NCBI GenBank assembly: GCA_022577435.1
Contig: JAKOON010000006.1
Span: 19,267,501 to 19,331,500, forward strand
Direction: 5' to 3'
Length of the DNA stretch: 64,000 nucleotides
From: Embiotoca jacksoni
Lineage: Eukaryota; Chordata; Actinopteri; Embiotocidae
Shown here: piece after piece, positions 1 to 10,845 of the stretch
Layout of the letters: every line of letters starts with the position of its first letter
Numbering within the stretch: position 1 is the first letter of the stretch
Program-made: the position numbers and the translations under genes
Notes under the pieces: model-generated
Told to the model about the DNA's origin: nothing
The model's input: only the letters and a program-made list of their open reading frames with translations
Database searches by the model: none

Positions 1-1666
1 ACCTGCTTCTCTCTCCAGAGCGATCAACATCTGGATCAGCACAAGGCCTTTAATGCCTCCACCATCCAGACACAGCAGTCTGTCTATCCTGCAGCACAGG
101 AAAGACAACAAAAAAAAATGTTGTCTCCAAAACTGTAATAATCATATAAAACATACAAATAAAATGATACAAAAAAAATATTTTGTGCCAGGGAAAGGGA
201 TTAATCCTATATTCCGTTTTACAAAAGAAAGAATGCCTTCCCCTTAAATCAAGGTTTTGTACCTTAACAACCTCTTCATCTTAAAATGATATATTTACAG
301 CAAACATGACAAACTGGAGATACGTTTATGGTTATTACATCAATTACAAGTGAACCGGACACATGTGCCAGCTCTATGTCTATGAACGGACTCACAGTGT
401 TTCAATTAAATAAGATGATGCAATATAGCCTGTTAATTATTGTACACCTGTCATACTGATATTTCAAACCACTGTTGTATTTCAAAATTTTAAATTTCCA
501 TTAAATATACATGTTTTAAAAAGTGAACAAATTCTACAAATTACCTGTGTAAATCAGTACAAACCAATATAAGTAAATAAATATCTATATAAATCATTAA
601 ATCTAAATAATATTAAATATAAATGTGTATAAAAATGAATGTATAAAATGTGTAGAAATCACTTAAACAAATCTGACAGCTCTCTCATTTCCAAATACAA
701 AGAGGACATACAAATATTCTTTGATCTCCTCCCCTTCTAATAATTTTCATATAGTCCACTCACTTCTTTTTCTCCATTTTGAGGCCGTCCACTTCAGATC
801 TGCCTCTACTCATTGCACCGATTGCAGCGCCCACAGACATGATGTCATCAAACCCTGTGAGCCAATCACATGACACATCATCAAATGAATGCATGAAGGA
901 CAGAAAAGGAAAGCGGTCACTGGGGTTTCTGATAGCCACATGGGAGTTTTACAAGGAGCAACTCGTGATGGTTTCACAACATCTATAAACACACACATTT
1001 CCTTTATTCATCGCTATCATTACACATCACCGCAGACACTCTCTGCCACAGTATGCTGCAAATGGAAAAGGTTTGGGGAGCACGGCAATGCTGCCTCATC
1101 AAACTTTTTTGGATCATTGTTGACATGATCAAAATAAAATCCCACCTTCCTGCTCAGGTTTCATTCATTAACATTCTTCAAACTCCTGATTTGAAGTTTT
1201 CCAACAGCACTTTGAACTGAAAACATGTTAATCTGTTGAAGATAGTCTTTACACTTTGTAATAAAAGTCATTTCTTACATTATGTTTCAGATTAATTGAA
1301 ACGGTCCTAAATTAGCACAAATTTTCAGGATTTGCAAAATATGAAATAAATGAATTAAAAATAATGCAGTTATGAGGAAAAAGGAGACATTTAAGTGGAA
1401 AACAAACAAACAGAGAACAGTGATATAATTCCTGTAACCTTGAAAGACGTAAAGCTCAAAGGACCTCCTGGTGAAATAAAAGTAGAATAGAAACCAACTC
1501 AAATGTGAAGAAGAGGCAGGTGGGGGACGATGGTGTTACCTATGCCTGGAGGCTTGGCCATGGTGGAGATGGGAGGAGGACTGCCGGGGGAGGGAGGGAG
1601 GCAGCGCTGGACTCCTACACTACACAGCATGTCCAGCAGTATCTTTCTATTAGAACCTTTCATGTT

Positions 1667-1712
<46 letters not shown>

Positions 1713-1761
1713 GCAAGCCAGCGTGTTAGACATGCACACACAGCAGGAAGAGCTCAAGATG

Positions 1762-1836
<75 letters not shown>

Positions 1837-4340
1837 GGAGAGAGAGGGAGGGAGAGAGAGGAGGAGAGAACATCTGTAAGCTCTTAGCGATTATCATGCA
1901 TTTTCAAAATGAATACATAACAGCAGACTTAAATTACCACTATTTCTGCTTCTAGGCATCCAGTGAAAGGTTTCATAAACAACCTATTAATGTGCAAACA
2001 ACAAATATGCTCATGCGATAAGCCTGTTTGAACAGGAAGTAAAAAGTCAGGAGTAACAATGTTCAGGTCTTTTTATAAGTATTCAAACTAGAGGTTAAAA
2101 ATATTTTGGCCTTTAAAATGCTCTTCTTTTTAACAGGTGGATTATATTGCTGTCTGTGGTAAAGTCTCAGGTGGAAACACTCTGACAGAGAATCTAGGAC
2201 AGGGGTGTCAAACATACGGCCTGGGGGCCGGATCCGGCCCGCCAGGGGGTCCGGCTCGGCCCGCCGGATGACTTTGCTAAGTGTGAAAATTACAGAAAGA
2301 CATAAATTGCATTTCTATGAGAATATGGAGGTTTATGAGTACAAACGTTTTGTAATTGTTTTTTTTAATCGATCCAGTAATTGCTTCAGAAACAGCGTAA
2401 ATGTGACGTCTGCTCCGGAGGGAGAAGCTGCTGCTCGCTTTGTGACCCGTTAAATCTGCAGAGGAGAGCCGGGGCAGATAAACAGTGGACTGATGTCTGA
2501 GATTTTGCTCTTTATGTTTCTAGTTTATTGTAGAAAGACCTTTAAAATAGGGTTTATCATCCAAAAACCGTCACCAATGATTTAAACATAGAGAAATATT
2601 GTCGTTATGAATGCGTTATTATGCTATGATTTTACTGGTCTGGCCCACTTGAGATGAAAGTGGGCAGTATGTGGCCCCTTAACTAAAGTGAGTTTGACAC
2701 CCCTGATCTAGGGCATCATTTGGATGGGCTTTTTGTCACGGCACTACAGATGAGAAATTTATTGTGACAAGGAAGCAGTTTGAATGTCACTACCACAACT
2801 GTAGGCCGACAGTTATTGGTCAGAATAATACAAAAAAAAAACTGTAAAGCAACAAACTATGACATTCAAACAATGTTTTATCACTGACACTGTGTACGTT
2901 ATGAACTTGTGAAGTGAAGGGGCGATGCGAACACTGTACTGACAATCATTTGCTTTATTAACGGATAAAAGGACATTTTCAAATACCACTCACTTGTATT
3001 ACTGCCCTCCACTATGGAGAACGTGAACATGACAGTAGGGAGTGAAAAGATTAAATAACAGTAATTAAGTATTTTTTTGAACAATTTAGAGACCAGAGAG
3101 TGGCTTTCATTTTTATGTATTTTAGTATCTTTCCCACTTTTTTACACTCTCTGAGGATCAATTAAGTCTTGTCTTGTATAATATTACTCTTTAAGGCAGT
3201 TAAATATTTCTTATTATACCTTTAAAAAAGGAGTAATGACAGCTCATTGAGCCTCTTAACATTTGTAAAACAATGTAGTCGTTGCATAAAACATTTAAAA
3301 TATTAATAATTGGCACTGAGGACGGCTTAAAGTGGATTATTTTGTCTAGAATCTCTTGTTAAATACCTCCGTGTGCTCACACAGACGCTCTACAATCTAC
3401 AGAGGAACACATGCTTTGAAGGAGGACTACATGAGATCAAACAGGTTGGTTAGGTCAGCCACATTTAAAGCTCCCCCCTCCCTCCCTCTCTCCCTCTCCC
3501 TCTCTCTCTCCCTCCCTCTCCCTCCCTCTCCCTCCCTCTCCCTCTCTCCCTCTCCCTCCCTCCCTCCCTCCCTCTCTCCCCCCTCCCTCTCCCTCTCCCT
3601 CCCTCGCTCCCTCCCTCCCTCTCACCTTTGCTGCTGCGAGCAGCGATGAGTCCGGGCGTTTCTCCCAGGTCGTTGTGGATCTCCACGTCAGCCCCGAACA
3701 CAATCAGAGCTTTGATCAAGTCCATGTGGTCCATCTGATGAACAGAGTCACACAAAGTGGTCAATATCATTATCTTAAAACCATACGTGTTGTGATTTCG
3801 GTTTTTGGATGGATCTATTTCCATTCTGAAGGAGTCACATATCATTGCATAGTTTTTCTGCATTGAGAAAGAACCGAGTTGAGCAGCTCTGTCAAATAAC
3901 AGCATTTTCTTCTCAGCATTTCCCTCTCTTGCTGCGTTACAACCACTTAGTAAACCCCTTTTTTAATGAAGCGTGTTCAAAAAGTTGAGAGACGGCTCCC
4001 GGTGCGCTCCAACAGAGTGCAGCACAGCGATGTGACCTGGCATTGTTTTTTAATCATATTTGTTGTATCTTATATATAGATGTATGTTTCTTCTATTGCT
4101 TTTATCTGTGTGAAGCGTACTGAATTGGCCCTGTGTATGAAATGTGCTGCACAAATAAAACTGCTCGCTTGTGGGTTAGAGACTTCTGCATTTTCAATTG
4201 TGTGCTGTGAGCGGGAGCGTTGAGATGTTGGAGCCGCAGTTCCACAGTACAGATAGTTTGCAGTGAATGTTTTCCCTCAGAGCATCACAGTGGAACTCGT
4301 TGTTGACAGTCTGAGCCTGGTGGACAGATTAACAGCGCAC

Positions 4341-4374
<34 letters not shown>

Positions 4375-7300
4375 CAAATACCAAAGAAAAGCCAGCTGGC
4401 GGCTCCTGACCTGACGCCCTTTCTTCGGTCTTGGACAGTGACATTCTGCCCCTCTTGAAACACAAATGTCGCTCAAAGCACCTCGCCTGGCTCACTGTTT
4501 CATTGAAGTGGATTTTCGAAAGCATTTCTCTGATGCTGACTTCTGGAGTTTGGCACAAATGTCTCTGCTCAAGTCAATGATGAAATCGTAAAATGTGCAC
4601 GAACCAGCGTCCACAAAAACTTGCGTAACTCAGGTGCTGATGTTGATCACGTGATTAAACTTGGAAAACTTGTTCGCGAAGGTCGTTGCTTCTTCCTGCA
4701 CTGCGCACATCGCTGCACTGTAAGTCATACACAACAGTTGTTTTTGTTTTTTCGATCGGCCCTCCAATATCATCACTCTTTCATTTCTCCGACATTTTGC
4801 AAATCAGTAAGAGATTACTTCTTCCACTTGAAAACACGAGACTAACAATACGCTGTGTCTTCTACACGCACCTTCATCGCTAGGTGCAGGGCTGTGTTCC
4901 CATGCTGGCCCTTCAGGTTGGCATTCCCCCCGTGGGTGAGCAACACCATGGCCGCCTCGAAGCGGCCCCTCTGGGTCAAAATGTGGAGGGCGCTCTCCCC
5001 GGTCTTGCTGAGGTAGTTCACTTCACAGCCGTGCTCCAGCAGCATACAACACATCTGGCACAGAGAGAGCAAGACAGCAAACATGAAGTTAGTCTTTGAC
5101 GCTTTGCTAATCTTTCAACAGCTGAGCCTTTATGAGGGATTAAAGGTTTTTCGATGTTGCACAGACTCCAAGTGTTTTCTGACAGAGGTCATCCATTTAG
5201 GTTTCATCAAAGCCTTTTTCTCTGGATGTATCCTCTCACAATGCAAACATGTGATTCAAACAGCTTCTCATAACCACTAAACACAGGATGTAATGTTTGT
5301 AACCTCAGAGGTTTTGGCCCAGTGAAGAGGCGTCCCGCCATACAAAGAGTCCTCAGCCTGGAGCTGACCTGGGTCTGCTTTAAGGATCTCCTCCACACAG
5401 CTGACACACAAACACACAACAAAAACACATTTACCATCGAATACATATCAACAGAAGCAGATCATTTAAAATCATTCAGCACAGTTTTTCTCATGTACGA
5501 TGTCAGTTTCAGTAACCCTTATAAAAGGCCACAGTTTATTTGGGTTTTACTTTTTGTGTGTGTGTGTGTTTGTACAAAGTGTTCCATGTCTTAAAAAGCA
5601 CCATTAAATGATTTTGTAACAACCTCTACAGTTTCCCTCCCTCAGCATTACTCATTTCAGCAAAATGAAACAACTCACAAAAAATACACTCACTGGCATT
5701 TCCAGATTAGGCCCCTTTTTAATTTTATTTTATTCTATCAAGTATTAATTACTGCTCTTGTACATCCATCTGTCATTTTGGCTTAATACCATACCATACC
5801 ATTGTATCTACTTGGTCTTGTTTTTAGCATAAATAGATCATTTAGTGCTTTCTCAGGCAGATCAGTTCACTAAATTCAATTAAATATCACCTTCCTTGAA
5901 TTAAATATGCGTTTTGACCTACCTATGTCCTATTTCAAGATGAGTCACCTTCTTTCAAACCAGTATGAAGTCATTTCCACTTGAATTAGTGATTCACTCT
6001 CTTCTTCCTTGGCCTTCAGTTTTCTAGTGGGCGAAAGTTAATAATTCAAAACTATTTAATTAAGAACTTTTACTAATAATTAGTTATTTCACTGATTACT
6101 GTGCTGTAGAAAGTCTGATCTCAAATAATTTGATCTATAAACCAGCATTAATATTTAGACTGGAACCAGCTTATTTTAAGATTTCTTGTCAAAGTAGAAC
6201 TAACCAGCTGCATGGACAGATAATTTCACTGGTATTAAGTCGTTATCTCTTCAAAGTCCGTGTGTGGTCCTTGTATTTGGGCCAAGATGTTGATCAGTGG
6301 AAGAGTGGAAACGGTTCCTTTCTTCAACACCGTGCCGCTTGAGGAAAACACACCAAAACTGTTCTGTAGCTAAATCTTAGCGCTCGTCCCTCTCACCCCT
6401 TCTCGCTGTACTTCATGGCGCTGTGGATGGGGTAGCCTGCACCACCAATGACATCACACTTGGCCCCGCCCTCCAACAGTGCTTTGACGGCCTCCATGCG
6501 GCCCAAACGGCACGCCACGTGCAGCGGCGTCTCCCCGTTGTCATTCAGCTCGTTCACCCCCGAGCACAGTCGAGAGCACAGAACCTGCAAGAGGAGAGAG
6601 GAGAGCGGGAACATGATGTTCATACGCAGTTCGGAGGATCTAATCAGTTGAGTTTTAAAAACAGTTAAAAAATGGTGTTATGATAAATTCCAGATGAATC
6701 AGATGAAACGAGACTGATGTATTGTTTTCCATCTGAATAGAGCATCAACCTTCACACGTGTAACTGAGACTTCACCCCGGCTGAGTCTCACCTGGACGAT
6801 GACTGGAGACTCCTGCTTGGAGGCGCAGTGCATGGGTGTGTCTCCGTTGCGGTCTCTGATATCGGTACGAGCCTGGCTCTCTTCCAGCAGCTCCTTTACG
6901 CACGCCAAGTCGCCTCGCTCGCACGCCAGGTGCAGCGGCGTCTGACCTGATGCATTGCGAGCGTTGATCTGACTGAAGGCGGAAAGACGACAGGTGGTTT
7001 TATCTTTGGGAGCTCTGCACGTTTTGCCATAAAACTAATTTTCTTAAGTATAAAGCAGGTTTCAAATCATTTCCCTCTTTCTAGGCAGCAATAAATTTCC
7101 GATCGTGTCAGTATAAAAACTGGCTTGCAGAACTTTAGTTTTTTTGGCCACCTTATCTTATCATGCTGTGGTAATGTGATTAAAACAAGGACAGCTTTGA
7201 AAAATCGTTGTGCCTTTTAACTCATTCCAGCATAAACTTTTTAACTTTACTTGGAAATTCCTTTTCATGATGTCTGTTCCCTCTTTGTGTCGTTTATATT

Positions 7301-8558
7301 AAGTGTCCCCACAACACGAGGCTGCCTCAGAGACTTTTGACAAAAATTATAGCAATTAAATGTCCACTGTGATAGATTCACTGTCTCAAGTAGCTTTTAC
7401 ATGTAATAATACGTTTCTTATTATACTGAACTAATGTGAATAAAAAAAACAACTGCTGCATGGAAAAAGCTGTTTATATAAATCAGTCATACATAATTAA
7501 TAGTATTTGTTACCCTTTATGCATTTAGCTGGCACTCATACTGACTGCTCACACTTCTATAGAAGAGGCTTATACATCCTTATCCTGTCCTCACTCAGTT
7601 GTATATAATGCAAATATATATATAAATATGAAGTCATACAACTTCATATAAAACTGATTCAATTAATAATCAACAAGAATAACTTGCAGGTTCACTAAGT
7701 CTGACCCACCGCTGGGTAAAACTCAACATGTCCTACCTCTGGACAAAGTTGTGTTTGAGACACTCTCTCAGACTCGTCTCCACGGCGATGTGGGCGGAGC
7801 TCCAGTCCGGGTGGTTGCGGATGCAGTCCACGATTGGCTGCACCGTCTCGGCTTTCAGAGGAAGTGTCTCGTAGAAGGGTCGCAGTTTGAGGGCGAACTG
7901 CGGGAACCAGTTCATGGCATCCTCCTCTGACACCACCTGAAAGAGCCTTCAGGCAGTCCAGCGGGTACAGAGTCAAGTTTCACTGGAGATACTACCTATA
8001 GTACCAAAAACTCTGGTAAAACTACTGCAAATGACAGGTTAGTTAACTAAGAATAAGAATAACTTACTTTTTGCCACTTGGAAAGATAATTACAAAGAGC
8101 TGTGAGCCTCAGAGTGTGTTTTATTTCTTGTATTTGGTTTCCTTGTCTATCAAAAAGTTCCTTTTGTTCATTCAATGTCACTATTTACATTACTTTCTAC
8201 TTGTTGTAATTTACAGACTTCAAAAAAAAAGGTGCATCTTAAAATATGACATCTGCACCTTTGACACTAGTTTGGCGGCTGTATTGCACTACGAATGGCA
8301 CGTATTATCACACCGCTCTCCCGTTGATGTGATCAACACTGACCTCAGCACAACAGTCGGTGTCTCTGGGCACATGAGGAGACAGTCCCACGACTGACAC
8401 TGGGTGTTTTTGTACAGGACCAGGCGGCCCTCCTCTTTCAGCAGGACTTTGCCCGCTCCTCCGTAGTCGGACAGCGGCGCATCTCTGACCCGGTAAGGGT
8501 TGGTGAAGAGGGTTGACACGGAGGACACGGTGTCCAACAGCCGGCCCAGGAACTGCAT
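1..8558 (-). CDS. pla2g6: Calcium-independent phospholipase A2 (group VI, iPLA2-beta), 5' part of the gene, partial at left edge
   Basis: Hydrolyses the sn-2 acyl chain of phospholipids without calcium; acts in the cytosol and at membranes in phospholipid remodelling. Ten coding exons join in phase on the minus strand: 8558-8344, 7946-7737, 6972-6792, 6584-6397, 5400-5304, 5054-4872, 3734-3626, 1656-1540, 854-764 and 88-1. They give about 493 residues, some 60% of the usual ~800. The start (MQFLGRLLDTVSSV) is the family N-terminus. Ankyrin repeats run from about residue 145 to 390, with TPLHLAC, TPLHVAC, YPIHSAM, TPLHWAK, SALHILT and TALHLAM as repeat cores. The last exon holds LLCLDGGGIKG, the patatin oxyanion-hole loop (D472 to G478). 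The GTSTG lipase motif and catalytic aspartate lie off the window. All phases match and acceptors are AG; most donors are standard GT. Identification is firm; the exon 854-764 linker is the least conserved part. Confidence 0.95.
764..854 (-). other. pla2g6: pla2g6 linker exon between ankyrin repeats and catalytic domain
   Basis: This 91-bp exon is called because a good acceptor (GGCTCACAG) and donor (AA|GTGAGT) bracket an open frame that carries phase 1 in and phase 2 out, as needed by the exons at 1656-1540 and 88-1. It encodes GFDDIMSVGAAIGAM followed by a basic stretch ending MEKKK, just before the patatin domain. It occupies the place of the variable linker in mammalian PLA2G6 and shows only weak resemblance to it. 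Confidence 0.7.
1669..1710. repeat. (CA)21 microsatellite beside a pla2g6 splice acceptor
   Basis: Uninterrupted CA dinucleotides. On the pla2g6 sense strand this is (TG)21 ending 12 nt before the acceptor of the exon at 1656-1540, in the place where a polypyrimidine tract would normally be. Confidence 0.97.
1765..1869. repeat. (GA)n microsatellite, decaying to GGGA
   Basis: A pure AG run followed by a GGGAGA-rich tail. On the pla2g6 sense strand it is a (CT)n tract lying upstream of the (TG)n run in the same intron. Confidence 0.97.
2200..2705. mobile_element. Non-autonomous hAT-type DNA transposon (MITE), 506 bp
   Basis: Terminal inverted repeats begin CAGGGGTGTCAAAC and end GTTTGACACCCCTG, a vertebrate hAT-type terminus. 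An 8-bp target-site duplication flanks it: ATCTAGGA at 2192-2199 and ATCTAGGG at 2706-2713, one mismatch. Duplication length and termini both fit hAT. The interior has no transposase frame. It lies inside a pla2g6 intron. Exact subfamily not assigned. Confidence 0.85.
3471..3622. repeat. C/T-rich simple repeat (CCCT/CT units)
   Basis: Nearly pure pyrimidine on the plus strand. On the pla2g6 sense strand it is GGGA/GA-rich and starts only a few bases after the donor of the exon ending at 3626. Long open frames here (Ser/Leu/Pro or Gly/Glu/Arg) are artefacts of the repeat. Confidence 0.95.
3970..4640 (-). mobile_element. Degenerate mariner-like element, internally deleted
   Basis: The minus strand carries a decayed transposase N-terminus (helix-turn-helix region, with SQARCFERHLCFKRGRMSL corresponding to the mariner region before SGRPS). 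After a poly-G tract comes a piece near the transposase C-terminal half, HQAQTVNNEFHCDALREN, matching the mariner PPGQTVN...LRRLRE block. The catalytic core between them is missing. The plus-strand start TTCAAAAAGTT and the AGTGCAGCA segment are shared with the copies near 31.8 kb and 49.2 kb. It lies in a pla2g6 intron. Confidence 0.7.
4343..4373. repeat. 31-base poly-C tract
   Basis: Homopolymer C on the plus strand inside the mariner remnant, poly-G in the direction of its transposase remnant. Its length is likely to vary between individuals and assemblies. Confidence 0.95.
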
Positions 8559-8801
8559 TGTCACCTGAAATCACAGAGATGTGGAAAGACTGAAACAGCA
8601 GCACAGATAAAACACGCAGTCATGTTTATGGGATTGTTGGGATTGTTGTCAACATTGATGAATGATTCATTTTACCCCCAGGACGGGATGCAACCACTCA
8701 AGAAGAGCAACACGACTACTAACCCCGACATTGTGTGTTACAGCTGCTGACAGTTTCTACTTGTGGGTTCCTGCTCTGTCAAAAACAACTTAACGTTATA
8801 C

Positions 8802-8802
<1 letters not shown>

Positions 8803-8842
<40 letters not shown>
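8803..8842. repeat. (ATT)n microsatellite
   Basis: About 13 ATT units in the first intron of pla2g6, between its non-coding first exon and the start-codon exon. Confidence 0.95.
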
Positions 8843-8843
<1 letters not shown>

Positions 8844-9165
8844 ACGTGAGGCTAACAGCTGCCAACTCCCCCCTCCCTGTTAAACTCCCAGACCTTCTTG
8901 TGTCTGTGATAACCGATAACAAACACGTGTCTCCGTTCATGCTGCTCACGAGTTTCAAGTTATCCTCAATCAACTCGACACGATAGCGGCGCTAAAAACA
9001 ACAACAACAACAACCCTGATACTGTCAGCGAAACACGCAGTCAGTTTATGCTTTTAACATAAACACCTCAAACTATTTACAGATACAACATTTAGCTTCC
9101 CGTCAGCTGATCGCATTAAGTGGTGTAAATATAAAAGCGGCCCGCCGCTGTCTGTCCGAGCTCAC

Positions 9166-9290
9166 CTGCTAGCTGCTCTGCGACGTCGGCCTGACTTCTG
9201 ACAGCGACGTCAACAATCGCGTCCCGCAACCAACCTTGCTTGCAGATCTTGATTGGCGTGAGCTGGACCAATCAGAGCTCAGGTACGAGA
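9166..9290 (-). promoter_or_regulatory. pla2g6: pla2g6 non-coding first exon and core promoter
   Basis: The first coding exon is preceded on the minus strand by an acceptor (TTTCAG then GTGACAATG) at 8565-8566, so the 5' UTR must begin upstream. A strong donor, AG|GTGAGC, sits at 9166/9165 in a CpG-rich stretch. Upstream, ATTGG at 9252-9256 and CCAAT at 9268-9272 form a back-to-back NF-Y-type pair 50-100 bp from the likely start. The exact transcription start is not visible. Confidence 0.55.
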
Positions 9291-9299
9291 TACTTGCTA

Positions 9300-10490
9300 C
9301 GTATAAAGGGTGGGACATAACGCTATTGAAGATCGTTTTCTTGTCGATCAAAGACCTTCGTAATTACGTCATCAATTTAGTGGAGCTGCTACGTCATCTT
9401 TATTTTAAAACATATTTTCCACTGAGCAACTCGAGAACAATTAAAAATGATAAATAAATAAGTTAGATTTGAGAAAAGAAATTAAAATTGTAGTGACGGT
9501 TTTTTTTTTACAGGCACATTAAACATTAAATGAATGGCTCAGTAATTTAGATTTTTAGTTATAAATCAGTCTTTGGTTCAAAAGCCATTGTAAAACACCA
9601 ATAATACACATGAATGTGTCCCTCATAGTATTTATAGTTTAAGATATGTAAAAGCAGCAACACTACTTATCCCATTTTACTTTACTTACATACATGTTAT
9701 CCTAGAATATCAAAGTAAGAAGCATCATAAAATCTGATTTTACGTTTTGTGTGTCATATCAAGTCTCCAAAAAAATAGTGGGTCAATATAGTGTAAGAAA
9801 AATCTATCGAAGTAAAATATTCAGTCTTAGGAATTAGAGCAGAAATAATAGAAGTAGCTTGAACCCGCAAAATTAAAGTTCATGTAGGCCGACAACAAAA
9901 CTGCATTGAAGCGAAGTAATCAAACTCAGCCATGAGAACATTATGCAAACTCCAAAATGCCATCCCATCCAAGGTTAGGCCCAATTTTATTTGATTGTCA
10001 TTTTAAGTCAAAAGCTCCGTTAAATAAAGGTTCACTGAGCTTTATTCTTACAAGATGAGGACTTTCTGGTGTGTACTCATGGGCAGACCGGGACATTGAT
10101 TGTGCACTGGCCCCACTCTCCCTTTCTAATCCAGCTTCTGAATGCCCAAGCACCACATATGATGCTACGATGCTATTTTTTTTATTATTTTTTTTTTTTT
10201 ACATGTCGTGGTGGGAAAAATGTAAATATTGATGGTGAAGTAAAATTTTGCAGCCTCTTTTTCATGGTCCTGGGATTGTTGGTGTCTCTCTGTAACACAG
10301 GTTAGTGTTATAAGCAACACCTGGGCTTTGTGGTATAATAAAAAAAAAAATCTCAATAAAGTAAATACGAAATAATAAAATTAAATGAATAAAATAGTAC
10401 AAATATGATGCAGAATGACAGAGATGGTTAAATGCTGAAAGCAGCGCGAGTTTTTTTTTTTAATTTAATTTTTTTTTTTTTTATTCGCAT
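9300..10490. other. Intergenic interval between divergent pla2g6 and cbx6
   Basis: AT-rich DNA with several poly-A/poly-T runs (about 10171-10200 and 10340-10350). I see no exon, RNA gene or recognisable transposon. The two genes are transcribed away from each other, with about 1.4 kb between their likely start regions. Confidence 0.5.
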
Positions 10491-10494
10491 CCTC

Positions 10495-10709
10495 GTGAAT
10501 GTCTTCATCGTTGCCAGGGCGACCGAGGGGGCTGACCCCGGCCACGTGACAGAGAGCAGCGCTGGCCGCGCCGCTGCTGTGAAGTGTTGTGCATATGTGT
10601 GCGCTGCCTCCTCGCACAGTTTGGCTGTGGTCGACCCGAGCGAGTCAGCGGAGCTCGTCGTCTGGAGAAGAGACGTACAGAGACAGGTAGTTTCGGTCGG
10701 GTATGAAAC
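10495..10709 (+). promoter_or_regulatory. cbx6: cbx6 promoter and 5' UTR, CpG-rich
   Basis: Base composition switches at about 10495 from AT-rich to CpG-dense sequence that runs into the cbx6 start codon, the usual look of a CpG-island promoter. GTTGCCAGGGCGAC at 10510-10523 resembles an RFX half-site pair but has two mismatches to the X-box consensus. The transcription start is not resolved. Confidence 0.5.
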
Positions 10710-10813
10710 ATGGAGTCCTCGGCGACGGGAGATCGCATTTTCGCCGCGGAAGCCGTCCTGAAACGGCGCGTTCGCAAGGTGAGCCACAGCCGCCACCGTC
10801 CCGCGTATTTTCT

Positions 10814-10845
<32 letters not shown>

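Noticed and set aside
1530..1955. Plus-strand 141-residue frame with His/Thr and Arg/Glu runs
   Set aside because: Antisense to a pla2g6 exon, then translation of CA and GA microsatellites.
9166..10709. Shared bidirectional promoter for pla2g6 and cbx6
   Set aside because: Likely start regions are about 1.4 kb apart with AT-rich DNA between; each has its own CpG-rich block.
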